64,000 bases of DNA from an uncultured Eubacteriales bacterium (GCA_900540235.1 UQEY01000004.1:1-64000), one strand, 5' to 3'; counted from the stretch's first letter, positions 7,254 through 16,431 are shown. Numbers and translations: made by a program. Notes: generated by a model from the letters alone, not told the origin.

Positions 7254-8612
7254 ATGGCATCACAAATTATTGCCATAGTAATATTTGTGCTTATGTTTGC
7301 ACTTATTATTATGGATAAAATTCCACGCCACTGGGTAACTCTCGGCTGTGGTCTTGCAACGGTTGTTATTGTGTTTGGTATTTGTATGAAAAGTCCGGAC
7401 GCAATAATGCAAACACTTAATGTAAAAAGTATTTTTACACTTGAATTTTGGCACACTTCCGGTCAAGGAAGTGAAAGCTCAAGCGGCATCAACTGGGCAA
7501 CTATCATCTTTATTGCCGGTATGATGGTAATGGTTGAGGGTATGGCAAAAGCAGGCTTTTTCCGCTGGCTTTGCTTAACTATAGCGAAAGCTGTTAAGTA
7601 TAAAGTTATGCCTATTCTCGTAACATTTATGATTATGAGTGCAGTTCTTTCAATGTTTATTGACAGTATTACAGTTATTCTTTTCCTTGCCGCTGTTACC
7701 GTTGAACTTTCTCAACTCTTAAAGTTCAGCCCTGTCCCTATGGTTTTGGCAGAAATATTCTGTGCTAACCTCGGTGGCTCGGCAACTATGTGCGGTGACC
7801 CGCCAAATATCATTATCGGTACTGCTCTCGGTTACAGCTTTGCCGATTTCCTTACTAATACAGGTCTTATCGCCGGTGTTGCTCTTGTGGCAATTATCAT
7901 CTTTTTCTTCTTTGCGTTTAAGAAAGAACTTTCTGCAAATAAGAATGAAAAGATTGACCCGTCAACTTTTCCTAACCCGAGCGATGCGATTGAAAATAAA
8001 ACCGATTTCATTATCAGCACAATTATTTTCTTAATTGCTATTGTTCTTCTTGTTACTCACGCACAAACAGGACTTACAGTTGCGTTCATCGGCGTTGCGA
8101 TTGCGCTTATTACTCTTGTTACTTCGTTTAAGCATATCGGTACAATTCTTAAAAAAGTTGACTACAAAACATTGCTTTTCTTTATAGGTCTTTTTGTTGT
8201 AGTCGGCGGTTTGGAGCAAACCGGTGTTCTTGAAATGATTGCTTCGTTTATTGAAAAAGTTTGCGGCGGCAATGTATTTGCTATGGTTCTTATAATTATG
8301 TGGATTTCCGCTATTGCAAGCGCATTTGTTGATAATATTCCGTTTGCGGCTACTATGGTACCTGTTATTAAGAGCCTTGCGGCAACAACAGCCGGTGCAG
8401 ATTTAAGCGTTCTTGCATACGCTTTGTCCGTAGGTACTGATATCGGCGGCAGTGCTACTCCTATCGGTGCTTCTGCTAATGTTGTAGGTACTTCCGTAAT
8501 TTCAAAAGCAGGTCATCCTGTAGGCTGGGGCAAATATTGTAAAACAGCAATTCCGGCAACAGCTATTGTTCTTATTATTGCTATGGTTGTAATCAAATTA
8601 AGATATTTCTAA
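7254..8612 (+). CDS. NhaD/ArsB-type (ion transporter superfamily) permease
   Basis: A 452-residue protein with about 11-12 membrane segments from the SLC13/ArsB/NhaD group. The signature NLGGSATMCGDPPNIIIGTA near residue 175 and its second-half counterpart GTDIGGSATPIGASANVVGTS near 395 are the two re-entrant substrate loops of this fold. NIPFAATMVPVI before the second loop is also typical. Members export arsenite, exchange Na+ for H+, or carry dicarboxylates. The absence of any ars gene nearby and the KtrAB/CNNM neighbours favour Na+/H+ exchange, but this is inference. The start ATG 7254 follows AAAGAGGC. The next gene begins 12 bases downstream. Confidence 0.8.
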   Translation: MASQIIAIVIFVLMFALIIMDKIPRHWVTLGCGLATVVIVFGICMKSPDAIMQTLNVKSIFTLEFWHTSGQGSESSSGINWATIIFIAGMMVMVEGMAKAGFFRWLCLTIAKAVKYKVMPILVTFMIMSAVLSMFIDSITVILFLAAVTVELSQLLKFSPVPMVLAEIFCANLGGSATMCGDPPNIIIGTALGYSFADFLTNTGLIAGVALVAIIIFFFFAFKKELSANKNEKIDPSTFPNPSDAIENKTDFIISTIIFLIAIVLLVTHAQTGLTVAFIGVAIALITLVTSFKHIGTILKKVDYKTLLFFIGLFVVVGGLEQTGVLEMIASFIEKVCGGNVFAMVLIIMWISAIASAFVDNIPFAATMVPVIKSLAATTAGADLSVLAYALSVGTDIGGSATPIGASANVVGTSVISKAGHPVGWGKYCKTAIPATAIVLIIAMVVIKLRYF

Positions 8613-8624
8613 GGAGTGAAAATT

Positions 8625-9224
8625 ATGGCAAAACAATTTATCGTTTCAATCGGCAGAGAATACGGTTCGGGCGGTCGTGTTATCGCTGAGCATTTGGCTG
8701 AAAAACTTAATGTTCCGTTTTACGACAGAAATATTATTGATAGAATTGCTGAGAAAGAAAATCTTAATCTTGACCAGCTTAAAAAATATGACGAGAAGTC
8801 TCGTAATATTTGGCTTTCAAGGTCTATTGACGGTCTCAGCAATTCTCCTGAGGATACTATCGCTCAAATGCAGTTCGACTTTTTAAAGGAAAGGGCAAGT
8901 GCAGGGGAGTCATTTGTGGTTCTCGGCAGATGTGCAAGCTATGTTCTCCGTGATTATGATTGCCTTATCAAAGTATTTGTAACTTCCGATATGCATCATA
9001 AAATGGAAAGAATTGCTGCAATAGAGCATCTTGACCCGGTTAAAGTTGAAGATATGATTATTAAAAATAATAAGAAGCGTAAAACTTACCACAACTATTA
9101 TTCAAAAGAAAAATGGGGAGATTCACGCTACTACGATTTAATTATCAGCACATCAAAAATAGGCATCGACGGTGCTTGCGATGTTGTGCTTGATTATATT
9201 AATAAATCAATATCCGAAGAATAA
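8625..9224 (+). CDS. Cytidylate-kinase-like protein
   Basis: A 199-residue P-loop protein of the cytidylate-kinase-like family (PF13189 type). The N-terminus VSIGREYGSGGRVIAEHLAE is the atypical Walker A region shared by these proteins, followed by PFYDRNIIDRIAE. The LID-like Arg-rich part is KKRKTYHNYYSKEKWGDSR. The start ATG 8625 was chosen because AAGGAG at 8611-8616 lies 8 bases before it; the in-frame GTG 8616 overlaps that site. It forms an operon with the upstream permease. Its substrate is unknown: such proteins often accompany transporters in Clostridia, and authentic CMP kinase activity cannot be assumed. Confidence 0.8.
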   Translation: MAKQFIVSIGREYGSGGRVIAEHLAEKLNVPFYDRNIIDRIAEKENLNLDQLKKYDEKSRNIWLSRSIDGLSNSPEDTIAQMQFDFLKERASAGESFVVLGRCASYVLRDYDCLIKVFVTSDMHHKMERIAAIEHLDPVKVEDMIIKNNKKRKTYHNYYSKEKWGDSRYYDLIISTSKIGIDGACDVVLDYINKSISEE

Positions 9225-9228
9225 AATT

Positions 9229-9261
9229 AACGGTTGTCTGTCAGTCAGGCAACCGTTTTTT
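9229..9261. terminator. Bidirectional terminator
   Basis: AACGGTTG (9229-9236) pairs with CAACCGTT (9250-9257), followed by T residues. It separates the plus-strand kinase-like gene from the convergent MATE gene, whose last codons and TGA stop (9241-9243) are inside the loop. Confidence 0.8.
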
Positions 9262-10536
9262 GTATAGATATATTGAAAGCATTAATGTTAAAAAGCAACC
9301 GATTGGTATTGATATCCAAATATTTTTTGCTTTTAGAATTAATAATAAAGTTGAAGTTATTAACAATAAAAAGCTTGTAATTATAAACGAATTCTTCTTG
9401 TTTTTTATCGCTTGAAAATATGTAGATATAATCAATATAGGCGGTAAAAACAGCATTGAAAATGAAAGTATGCTAATAATATTATTACATTGCATTATTA
9501 TGGTTTTATTTAATGTAAATATCATTATAAGCTTATTTGAAAAAATCAATAGAAGTGTTAATTCCGAAAAACAACAGGCATACGAGTATATCATTGATAA
9601 ATTTACTGCTTTTTTCACTCTTGTTGGTGAATTTGCAGAATAATTAAAACTTATAATAGGTGAAATCGCTGTTGATATTGCCATTAGCGCAACAAGTGCG
9701 AACTGAGCAATTTTGCTTACATATGAGAATGATGTTATATATGTATAGTCATATTCCTTTGATAAGATATTGTTTATTATAAATATAATGACTGATAAAC
9801 CTGCCGATTGTAAAAGCGCATTAATTCCAAGCAGCAATATTTCTTTAATATTGTTATAATTTATTTCTTTAAAATCAAATCTTTGACAACTTAGTTTTTT
9901 AAAAAATATCATACTCATTAAAAAACTTGTAAATTGACACATAACTGTTGCAAGTGCTACACCGGTCACACCTAATTTTATGATGAATATAAAAATATAG
10001 TCGAATATTATATTTATGCCTGTCGGTATCAGCCAAATCAGCAATGCATATTTCATTTTTCCCTCGGCTCTTATTATTGATGAAAAGCCGGTAGAAAAAA
10101 TGTTTCCAAGTGCTATAATTATAAAATATCTTTTTGCATATTCTTTTGTTTCGCTTGTAGCTCCCAAAAGTGTAATTATTTGATTTGAAAATATCAGGCA
10201 AATAATGGTAACTATAGCTGTTACTGAATAGAAAACAGCCATTGCGTTTAGCGTTATGTTACCGGCTTTTTCAAATTCCTTCTTGCCTAAACAATTTGAT
10301 ATAAGCGTTCCTGCACCCAAGCCAATCATTTGAGCAAATGCGCTTTGCAGCATCATAAACGGACTTACTATTGATACACCAGCCATTGCAGTATCTCCTA
10401 TACCACGACTTACAAAAAGTGTATCAACAGTATTATATAATGCTGAAAATAAAAGTGATATAAATACAGTTATGCTGTATTCTAAAATAAGCCTGTTTAT
10501 CGGCTTGCTTTCCATATCAAGTGTTTTATTTTTCAT
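9241..10536 (-). CDS. MATE-family efflux transporter
   Basis: A 431-residue polytopic protein of the MATE (multi antimicrobial extrusion) family, exporting cationic drugs or metabolites with Na+ or H+ entry. The N-terminal half shows the family pattern ALYNTVDTLFVSRGIGDTAMAG and GLGAGTLISNCLG; the inverted second half repeats it. It overlaps the upstream APH-like gene by 11 bp, so the two are translationally coupled and co-transcribed. A divergent AraC regulator completes the locus. This arrangement suggests inducible resistance to a natural product, with export by MATE and modification by the kinase; the substrate is unknown. Confidence 0.88.
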   Translation of the reverse strand: MKNKTLDMESKPINRLILEYSITVFISLLFSALYNTVDTLFVSRGIGDTAMAGVSIVSPFMMLQSAFAQMIGLGAGTLISNCLGKKEFEKAGNITLNAMAVFYSVTAIVTIICLIFSNQIITLLGATSETKEYAKRYFIIIALGNIFSTGFSSIIRAEGKMKYALLIWLIPTGINIIFDYIFIFIIKLGVTGVALATVMCQFTSFLMSMIFFKKLSCQRFDFKEINYNNIKEILLLGINALLQSAGLSVIIFIINNILSKEYDYTYITSFSYVSKIAQFALVALMAISTAISPIISFNYSANSPTRVKKAVNLSMIYSYACCFSELTLLLIFSNKLIMIFTLNKTIIMQCNNIISILSFSMLFLPPILIISTYFQAIKNKKNSFIITSFLLLITSTLLLILKAKNIWISIPIGCFLTLMLSIYLYKKRLPD

Positions 10537-11497
10537 TTTCTAATACCTTAAATGCTTGTTTATATGTTGAATTTGAAGCCAGGGTATCAAATAGCCATCC
10601 CTCGCTTAACGGGGAAAATCTGTAATATTTTTCAACTTCCATAATAAGTGCTATGTAACCTTGTGCAAATGCATATCTAATTTTGCTTTCTCTATTGATT
10701 TCAATTTTAATATCACTGATTGAATTGTGCATATCAATAGATTCGTTTTTTGCTGTTAACGGTTTTGTAAAGCTATCAATACAGATAAAATCAAATATCG
10801 GGTCGCCCCAAAATGTTCTTTCAGGGTCAATTACAGTGAATTTATTTTTATTGCAAATAATGTTAGTATCCCATAAATCATAATTTACCATTGTACATTC
10901 GCAGTTTTGTAAAATGCTTTTATATTCATCTGTATATTTAAGTAATTTCTCGCCGTTTTTTGTCTTCTTTCCCATTTTCTCAGCGTCAATGATTGTGTTT
11001 TCAACCATACTCCTAAATGCGTCATACCAATTATCGTGCAGCGTATTTTGAATATATCCGTATTTATCGTTTTTTACATTATGAAATTTGCCTATGATTT
11101 GTGCAGACATTTTGTTTTTCTGATTAGAAGTAAGTTTTGCTTTGCTTCGCTCCACGCCATTAATTTTTTCCATTACAAAATAATTTGCATTAATAGTATT
11201 GTCGTTATTGATTGAAGAAAAATATATAGTCGGTGTAGAGATATTTGTGTATTTGTTGATTTTATCATACCAATATAATTCCGTTTTTAACATATCTTTT
11301 TCATATGTCATAACATTTTGGTTGTGCTTTGGAGCAACTTTTAGCACATATTCTTTGTTTGGTGTACAGATGTTATATACCGCATTAAACATCCCGTTGC
11401 CAAGTGCTTTGATTTCAGTGATATTTTCAATATTATTATTTTTGAAAATCTGTCTGATATCGCTGTCGGTCAAATTATATTTGGTTTTACTTTTCAT
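10526..11497 (-). CDS. Aminoglycoside-phosphotransferase-like (APH/ChoK) kinase
   Basis: A 323-residue protein of the APH/choline-kinase fold. N-lobe: IKALGNGMFNAVYNI (glycine loop) and YVLKVAPKHN with the ATP lysine. The catalytic loop reads NYDLWDTNII (Asn205, Asp207, Asn212), where the family normally has HGDLHxxN, so the catalytic-loop His is replaced by Asn while the base Asp and metal Asn remain. VIDPE (Asp224) is the second metal motif. ATG 11497 follows AAGGAG by 9 bases; an upstream in-frame ATG at 11530 lacks a ribosome site. It overlaps the downstream MATE gene. It could phosphorylate a drug, a sugar or an amino alcohol; the exact substrate cannot be read from sequence. Confidence 0.82.
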   Translation of the reverse strand: MKSKTKYNLTDSDIRQIFKNNNIENITEIKALGNGMFNAVYNICTPNKEYVLKVAPKHNQNVMTYEKDMLKTELYWYDKINKYTNISTPTIYFSSINNDNTINANYFVMEKINGVERSKAKLTSNQKNKMSAQIIGKFHNVKNDKYGYIQNTLHDNWYDAFRSMVENTIIDAEKMGKKTKNGEKLLKYTDEYKSILQNCECTMVNYDLWDTNIICNKNKFTVIDPERTFWGDPIFDFICIDSFTKPLTAKNESIDMHNSISDIKIEINRESKIRYAFAQGYIALIMEVEKYYRFSPLSEGWLFDTLASNSTYKQAFKVLENEK

Positions 11498-11599
11498 TTT
11501 TTGCAACTCCTTTTTTCTTGATGATATCATTTTGTTTTACTGCTGTATATCACAAATCAGTTTTTATATTCTGAAACAGTTATGTTTTTCTCAATTTTC

Positions 11600-11628
11600 T
11601 TGACTTGCCAAAATATATTTTGTATTCT
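11600..11628 (+). promoter_or_regulatory. araC-type gene promoter with palindromic spacer
   Basis: TTGACT at 11600-11605 and TATTCT at 11623-11628 are 17 bp apart. The spacer holds a perfect 14-bp palindrome, CAAAATATATTTTG at 11609-11622, a candidate operator for autoregulation or control of the divergent APH-MATE operon. Confidence 0.55.
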
Positions 11629-11645
11629 TATATTGAGGTGGTTAT

Positions 11646-12395
11646 ATGAATTATGATGAACTTATGAGCATAAAAGTTATACCGAAAGATATTGCAAAAT
11701 CTCAGTCGAAATTACTTGTAAATAATCTTTATCATACGCCATATCGTGATGAAATCAGGCTTTTTTCCTGCATTAAACAGGGTGATTTAAAAAAGCTGAT
11801 TTTTGAAATGAAACAACTCGGGATTAAAAATATTACCGTCGGTCAAATGTCGGAAGACGAGCTGAAACAACAAAAGTATATGGCAGTAAGTTTTATTACT
11901 CTTGCAACAAGATATGCTATTATGGGCGGGTTGAGCGAAAATATTGCGTATACTTATTCGGATGAATTTATTTGCAATGTTGACAAATCAAAAAGTAAAA
12001 TAAAGGTTAATTCTTTGATTGTTGACGCCGCAATAGAACTTACCAATAAAGTCAGTAATCACCAAAAAAATCTTAATTATTCGCCGCATATACGAAAATG
12101 TGTTGCGTATATAAACAAAAATCTTAGTGAAAAAATAACTGTTAACAGTGTTGCCGAATATTGCAACATTTCAAGCGATTACCTTTCACATCTTTTTAAA
12201 GAAGAAATGGGCGTTAATTTAAGCTCTTATATAACTCACCAAAAACTTGAGCTATCGCAAACACTTCTTTTTGAAGGGTATGACAGTGAAAAGATATGTT
12301 ATATGCTCGGTTTTTCAAGCCAGTCGCATTTTATATCGCTGTTTAAAAAGGAATACGGAATTACACCTCGTGAATATATAGCTATGACAAAATAG
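11646..12395 (+). CDS. AraC-family transcriptional regulator
   Basis: A 249-residue protein. The C-terminal 100 residues carry the two AraC helix-turn-helix motifs: KITVNSVAEYCNISSDYLSHLFKEEMG and the signature half YDSEKICYMLGFSSQSHFISLFKKEYG (each cited as a continuous region, residues about 160-186 and 215-241), ending in TPREYI. The N-terminal 140 residues are not a cupin that I recognise and may form a ligand or dimer domain. ATG 11646 follows GAGGTGG. The gene is divergent from the APH-MATE operon across 148 bp, so it is the likely activator of that operon. Confidence 0.87.
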   Translation: MNYDELMSIKVIPKDIAKSQSKLLVNNLYHTPYRDEIRLFSCIKQGDLKKLIFEMKQLGIKNITVGQMSEDELKQQKYMAVSFITLATRYAIMGGLSENIAYTYSDEFICNVDKSKSKIKVNSLIVDAAIELTNKVSNHQKNLNYSPHIRKCVAYINKNLSEKITVNSVAEYCNISSDYLSHLFKEEMGVNLSSYITHQKLELSQTLLFEGYDSEKICYMLGFSSQSHFISLFKKEYGITPREYIAMTK

Positions 12396-12415
12396 GCACT
12401 GCAAAAAGCAGTGCC
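12395..12415. terminator. Hairpin between convergent genes
   Basis: GGCACTGC (12395-12402) pairs perfectly with GCAGTGCC (12408-12415), with an AAAAA loop. T-rich sequence follows only modestly on either strand, so termination strength is uncertain. It begins at the last base of the AraC stop. Confidence 0.55.
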
Positions 12416-12432
12416 TAAAAAATTATGAGTTG

Positions 12433-13629
12433 TTATTTTATTTTAATGCTTTTTTTAGCTGAATAAGAAGAATAATATTTTTTGCCGTCAATAGTTTTGT
12501 AACTTCTTATTCTTACATAATATTTCTTGCCTGATTTAAGCTTTTTTATTGTTTTGTTTTTTGAACTTTTACTAAGCTTAACAGTTTTTGTCTTTTTCTT
12601 TGTAAATTTAGAAGAAGTTGAATATTGAAGCTCATAGCCGCTTATTTTGCTGTCTTTTTTCCAGGAAACGGTCATTTGCTTTTTCGTTTTTGATTTTGGT
12701 TTATTAAGCGTAGGAGTTTTTGGTGTGATTATAAATGAAGCCGATTTACTTCCGAAGAATATGCCGCTGAAATTAACAGTCACATTTGCTTTGCCGGGAT
12801 TTTTGTTGTTTGAGTATATTACCGTATAATAATTATTAGGTATTATTTGACCGTTTTGATTGTATACGGTAACTTGTGGCTTTTTCGATTTACCGTTGCA
12901 TTTAATTTTAGAAGTTGAAACAGATATGTTTAAGTTGTTTGCATCGGTCATTAAAATGACATTTTTATCATATTCGCTGTCATTATATTGCCACATATAT
13001 GCAAATGAATTTGTATTTCCGATTTTTGTATCATTTTTTGTAAACGGAGTATTTGTATAGTCTGCACACCATAATTTGATATTATTAGCATTAAGTGTAT
13101 CGGTATCAATATAATTATTAAACCAGTCTGTGTTTGAATAAATCATCGAATCATAACCGTTTTGATTCATAGTGCTGACAAACTGAATCGCATTTGAAGT
13201 AATAGTGCTTTTATCGGCATTTGCATTGATTGTTGAATCTTCAATATCATAAGCAATAGGATAAGTCATAAGAGCTTTTGCTTCAGGTGACAGGGTAGAC
13301 AATGTAGACAAAACAAAGTTTGCCTCAGTATTAACTTCGTCGCTGTTAAATGCGTAGCTGTAATGATAAACACCAAAATTGATATTTGCATTAACTGCAT
13401 TTTGTATGTTTTCGTAAAATTTGTTGTCAAGGCGGTTAAAATAACCAAGCCTAATCATAACAAAACTGTATCCCTGAGCTTTAAGTGCACTAAAATCAAT
13501 ATTCTCGTTGTGTTCGGATACATCAAATCCTGAAATGAAATAATTATCTGCTTTTGCGCTAACAGGAAATGTGAAAGCGGAAATTAGTAATATAAATGAT
13601 AAAAATATTGAAACAATTTTCTTTTTCAT
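12433..13629 (-). CDS. Secreted GH25 lysozyme with Fn3-like C-terminal module
   Basis: A 398-residue protein with a signal peptide (residues 1-25, ending near VSAKA). The GH25 muramidase domain spans about 30-215, with catalytic-site residues in GFDVSEHN (Asp36) and AYDIED (Asp128, Glu130). A middle beta domain (about 216-300) and a Lys-rich Fn3-like C-terminal domain (about 302-398, KYYVRIRSYKT) follow. GH25 enzymes hydrolyse the MurNAc-GlcNAc bond of peptidoglycan. The same C-terminal module is found on the BspA-like protein and the second GH25 protein here. It is downstream of the NodB deacetylase gene with a 9-bp gap, so the two wall enzymes form an operon. ATG follows AGGAGG. Confidence 0.9.
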   Translation of the reverse strand: MKKKIVSIFLSFILLISAFTFPVSAKADNYFISGFDVSEHNENIDFSALKAQGYSFVMIRLGYFNRLDNKFYENIQNAVNANINFGVYHYSYAFNSDEVNTEANFVLSTLSTLSPEAKALMTYPIAYDIEDSTINANADKSTITSNAIQFVSTMNQNGYDSMIYSNTDWFNNYIDTDTLNANNIKLWCADYTNTPFTKNDTKIGNTNSFAYMWQYNDSEYDKNVILMTDANNLNISVSTSKIKCNGKSKKPQVTVYNQNGQIIPNNYYTVIYSNNKNPGKANVTVNFSGIFFGSKSASFIITPKTPTLNKPKSKTKKQMTVSWKKDSKISGYELQYSTSSKFTKKKTKTVKLSKSSKNKTIKKLKSGKKYYVRIRSYKTIDGKKYYSSYSAKKSIKIK

Positions 13630-13638
13630 AATGTCCTC

Positions 13639-14397
13639 CTAAAACCAAGTCGGTTTTTTGTTCATCTTGCAACCTCTGTATGCAACACCCGGCGCAAGCT
13701 TGTCACCGTTTCTGCAAAGAAGTTCATCAACTCTTACAAAGGTGAAGCCTTCATTTTCGAGTGTGTCTATCGCTTTTAAAACTGCATTCACCGTTGTTTC
13801 CTTTGTGTCGTGCAAAAGAAGTATTTCACCGTCGTGCGCTTTGTTAATTATGTAGTTATAAACATAATTTTCATCCATATGCTTCCAGTCGATAGAATCG
13901 TTTGACCATTTTACCGCAATCATATCGTTAATTGCATTCAGCGTGTTACCGAAGTAATGACCGTACGGCGGCCTGTAAAACTTTACATCTTGACCGGTAA
14001 TATCTTTGAGAACTTGGTTGGTTGAATAAATTTGCTTTTTGATATCGTTCCTGCTTGTTTTCATCATATCAATATGAGTGTAAGTATGGTTACCGAGCAA
14101 GTGCCCGTCAGATACGATATTTTGAATCGTTTGTGCATTTTTTATAGCCTTTTTACCGAGTACAAAAAATGTTGCTTTCGCATTCTTACTTTTTAAGCCG
14201 TCAAGAAGCATTTGAGTATAATCACTCGGACCGTCATCAAAAGTAAGCGCTATCATCTTTTGATTGTTTGCCTGAACTTCAACACTGAAAGTTTTGTCAA
14301 AAGGCGTATATATGTATGATGCCAAGAAAAATATAATCGCTAAAAATAATGCTATAAGCGAAGTATGCCTATGCTTTGTTTCATTTGTGTTTGCCAT
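13639..14397 (-). CDS. Polysaccharide deacetylase (NodB domain), membrane-anchored
   Basis: A 252-residue protein with an N-terminal membrane anchor (about residues 14-30) and a NodB homology domain. All canonical motifs are present: TFDDGP (52-57, Asp54/Asp55), HTYTH (His104, His108 metal ligands), RPPYG (from Arg142), a DSIDW region, and LLLHD near the C-terminus. It probably removes N-acetyl groups from peptidoglycan or another wall glycan, outside the membrane. A closing Cys pair (LLCRNG, RGCKM) may form a disulfide. It starts behind GAGGG and is followed by the GH25 lysozyme gene. Confidence 0.92.
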   Translation of the reverse strand: MANTNETKHRHTSLIALFLAIIFFLASYIYTPFDKTFSVEVQANNQKMIALTFDDGPSDYTQMLLDGLKSKNAKATFFVLGKKAIKNAQTIQNIVSDGHLLGNHTYTHIDMMKTSRNDIKKQIYSTNQVLKDITGQDVKFYRPPYGHYFGNTLNAINDMIAVKWSNDSIDWKHMDENYVYNYIINKAHDGEILLLHDTKETTVNAVLKAIDTLENEGFTFVRVDELLCRNGDKLAPGVAYRGCKMNKKPTWF

Positions 14398-14487
14398 ATT
14401 CTTTCCCTCTAATCACCATTATGATATCATATTCTATTTAATAAAACAATGATTTTTCCTACTTCTTAATAATTTGTATTTATTATA

Positions 14488-14516
14488 TTGACAAATAATA
14501 TTCTTTTCAATATTAT
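14488..14516 (+). promoter_or_regulatory. Promoter of the ThrE-type exporter operon
   Basis: TTGACA at 14488-14493, a 17-bp spacer, and TATTAT at 14511-14516, placed 18 bp before the start codon. A near-consensus, probably strong promoter. Confidence 0.75.
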
Positions 14517-14534
14517 TAAATCAGAGGGATGACT

Positions 14535-15302
14535 ATGAATAATTTTGAATGTGAACAGTTTTTGGAAATAACTCTTGAACTCGGTAGGCAATATGTTCAA
14601 ACAGGTGCCGAGATAAAAAGAGTTGAGGACTCACTTAAAAGAATATATGAGGCATACGGTTTTGAAAATATAGAAATATATGCCGTAACAAGCTTGATAG
14701 TTGTTACAATTAAAGCACCCGACGGCACGCATTACACACAAAGTGTGAGAGTGACATCCGGCGGAACTGATTTGGGCAGACTTGAAGAAATTAATGCTCA
14801 AATTAGATACATTTGCTCAAATACTCCTAAGCTTGAAGAACTTGTTAATTCTATAAAAAATTATAAAAAGCCGAAACCAAAGCCGTTTATCAAATGCCTT
14901 GGATATATGCTCGCTTCCGGTTCTTTTGCTATTTTTTTCGGTGGCGATTTTTATGACGGCATAGCTGCCTTTCTAATCGGAATGGCTATCTATTTTATGG
15001 ACTACCATTTTAAACTTAGAAATATAAATAATGTGATTTATACTTTTATTGCAAGCTTTGTTTCAGGGGTAATTGCACTTTTATTTACACATTTCGGATT
15101 TGGTCATAATGTTGATAAAGTTATGATTGGCGTTATTATGCTTCTTATCCCCGGCTTGCTTCTTGTAAATTCAATTAAAGAAATGTTTAACCGTGATATT
15201 GTGACAGGTCTTTATCGTTTTGTTGAGGCAGTGTTTGTTGCCGTTGCTATTGCCGGCGGCTACGCAGTCAGTGTGCTCCTTTTGGGAGGTGTGTTAAATT
15301 GA
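14535..15302 (+). CDS. Threonine/serine exporter, ThrE N-terminal half (DUF1212)
   Basis: A 255-residue protein. Residues 1-120 form the soluble DUF1212 region (ALELG-like ETLELGRQYVQTGAEIKRVEDS; YAVTSLIVVTI), followed by five membrane segments. In Corynebacterium ThrE this part and the DUF3815 part are one protein; Firmicutes often split them, as here. ATG 14535 lies 6 bases after GAGGG; the ATG at 14529 abuts that site. It is translationally coupled to the next gene by a 4-bp overlap. Probable role: export of threonine, serine or related small metabolites across the membrane. Confidence 0.85.
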   Translation: MNNFECEQFLEITLELGRQYVQTGAEIKRVEDSLKRIYEAYGFENIEIYAVTSLIVVTIKAPDGTHYTQSVRVTSGGTDLGRLEEINAQIRYICSNTPKLEELVNSIKNYKKPKPKPFIKCLGYMLASGSFAIFFGGDFYDGIAAFLIGMAIYFMDYHFKLRNINNVIYTFIASFVSGVIALLFTHFGFGHNVDKVMIGVIMLLIPGLLLVNSIKEMFNRDIVTGLYRFVEAVFVAVAIAGGYAVSVLLLGGVLN

Positions 15303-15760
15303 AAAAAGAAATAATACAAATAATAACTTCTTTTATCGGAACACTTGGTTTTTCTATTTATTTCAGAGTAAGTGAAAAAAATGTTTTGGCTTCTACTATC
15401 GGCGGCGGTGTCGGTTTTGCAGTATATCTTTTAATCTTCAAGTTGACAGGAAGTTTGTTTTTTGCAAATTTCTTAGCGTCATTTATGATTTATATTTACA
15501 GTGAAATTTGCGCACGAATACTTAAAGCTCCGTCAAATGTATTCCTCGTTCCCGGAACAATTCCGCTTCTTCCCGGCGGCGCACTTTATTACACAATGTA
15601 CGGAATAGTGAACAGCGACAGACAAATGTTTTACGATAACGGTATTGCAACGGTAATAATGACGGTTGGTATTGCTACCGGAATTGTTGTTGGAACAGTT
15701 ATAATTAATTACATATTAAAACTGGATAAAAAGAGTAAGAAAAAAGACAATGGCGCTTAA
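15299..15760 (+). CDS. Threonine/serine exporter, ThrE C-terminal half (DUF3815)
   Basis: A 153-residue protein with about four or five membrane helices and the DUF3815 signature VPGTIPLLPGGALYYTMYG near residues 82-100. It starts at TTG 15299, overlapping the stop of the first exporter half, with GGGAGGT 8 bases upstream. The two halves should assemble into one exporter. A terminator overlaps the stop codon. Confidence 0.87.
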   Translation: MKKEIIQIITSFIGTLGFSIYFRVSEKNVLASTIGGGVGFAVYLLIFKLTGSLFFANFLASFMIYIYSEICARILKAPSNVFLVPGTIPLLPGGALYYTMYGIVNSDRQMFYDNGIATVIMTVGIATGIVVGTVIINYILKLDKKSKKKDNGA

Positions 15761-15774
15761 CCATTGTCTTTTTT
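15741..15774. terminator. Bidirectional terminator
   Basis: A perfect 13-bp stem (15741-15753 with 15761-15773) with a 7-nt loop, flanked by A residues on the left and T residues on the right. It serves the ThrE operon and the convergent nitroreductase gene. Confidence 0.88.
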
Positions 15775-15775
15775 G

Positions 15776-16300
15776 CTAAAATTCGTTATATTTTACCATT
15801 TCATTCATATCAATATATTTTGTATGAAGTGGGTTGACTTCGGCATCATTGGCAGGGTAACCTGTCGGCATAAATGAAAGTATTTCAAGATTATCCGGAA
15901 TATTGAGCACTTTTCTCGCAATGTCAGGGTTAAGTGCCATTACCCAGGTTGTGCCAAGTCCAAGCTCGGTAGCTTCAAGCATCATATGCGTCATAACAAT
16001 ACTGCAGTCGGTTTCTGCCGAAGAAAGGTTGTCGTACTTTCTTGTCCATGCTTTTGATTTGTCGGCGCACATAACAAAAATAAGCGGTGCGTCAAAAGTG
16101 TATCTTGTGCACTTTTCTTCATCAAGCGCTTCTATTTTTTCTTTGTCGGTTAAAACAAGGATTCTTTGCGGTTGAAGATTGCAAGCGGTTGGAGCAACAA
16201 GAGCCGCTTCAAGAATTTTATCAATCTTTTCTTTTTCAACCGGTGTATCTTTAAACTTTCTGCAAGAATATCTTGCTTTTATAAGTTCTTCAAAATTCAT
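15776..16300 (-). CDS. Nitroreductase-family flavoprotein
   Basis: A 174-residue FMN-dependent oxidoreductase of the nitroreductase superfamily. The N-terminus RYSCRKFKDTPVEKEKIDKI is the typical FMN phosphate site; APTACNLQPQRI and the GLGTTWVMAL helix follow. The length matches the short, single-domain class. The physiological substrate is unknown; members reduce quinones, nitro compounds or flavins. ATG 16300 is preceded by AAAGGAGA on the minus strand. Monocistronic, convergent with the ThrE operon. Confidence 0.87.
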   Translation of the reverse strand: MNFEELIKARYSCRKFKDTPVEKEKIDKILEAALVAPTACNLQPQRILVLTDKEKIEALDEEKCTRYTFDAPLIFVMCADKSKAWTRKYDNLSSAETDCSIVMTHMMLEATELGLGTTWVMALNPDIARKVLNIPDNLEILSFMPTGYPANDAEVNPLHTKYIDMNEMVKYNEF

Positions 16301-16431
16301 AACTAAATCTCCTTTACATTTTCTTTATTTTAGCAAATAAATTTTGAATTAACAATAAGAATTAATAAATTTTTCTTTTATTTTACAATTTAATCTGCTA
16401 AAATACATTTATTACTTTGAAAGGATACATT

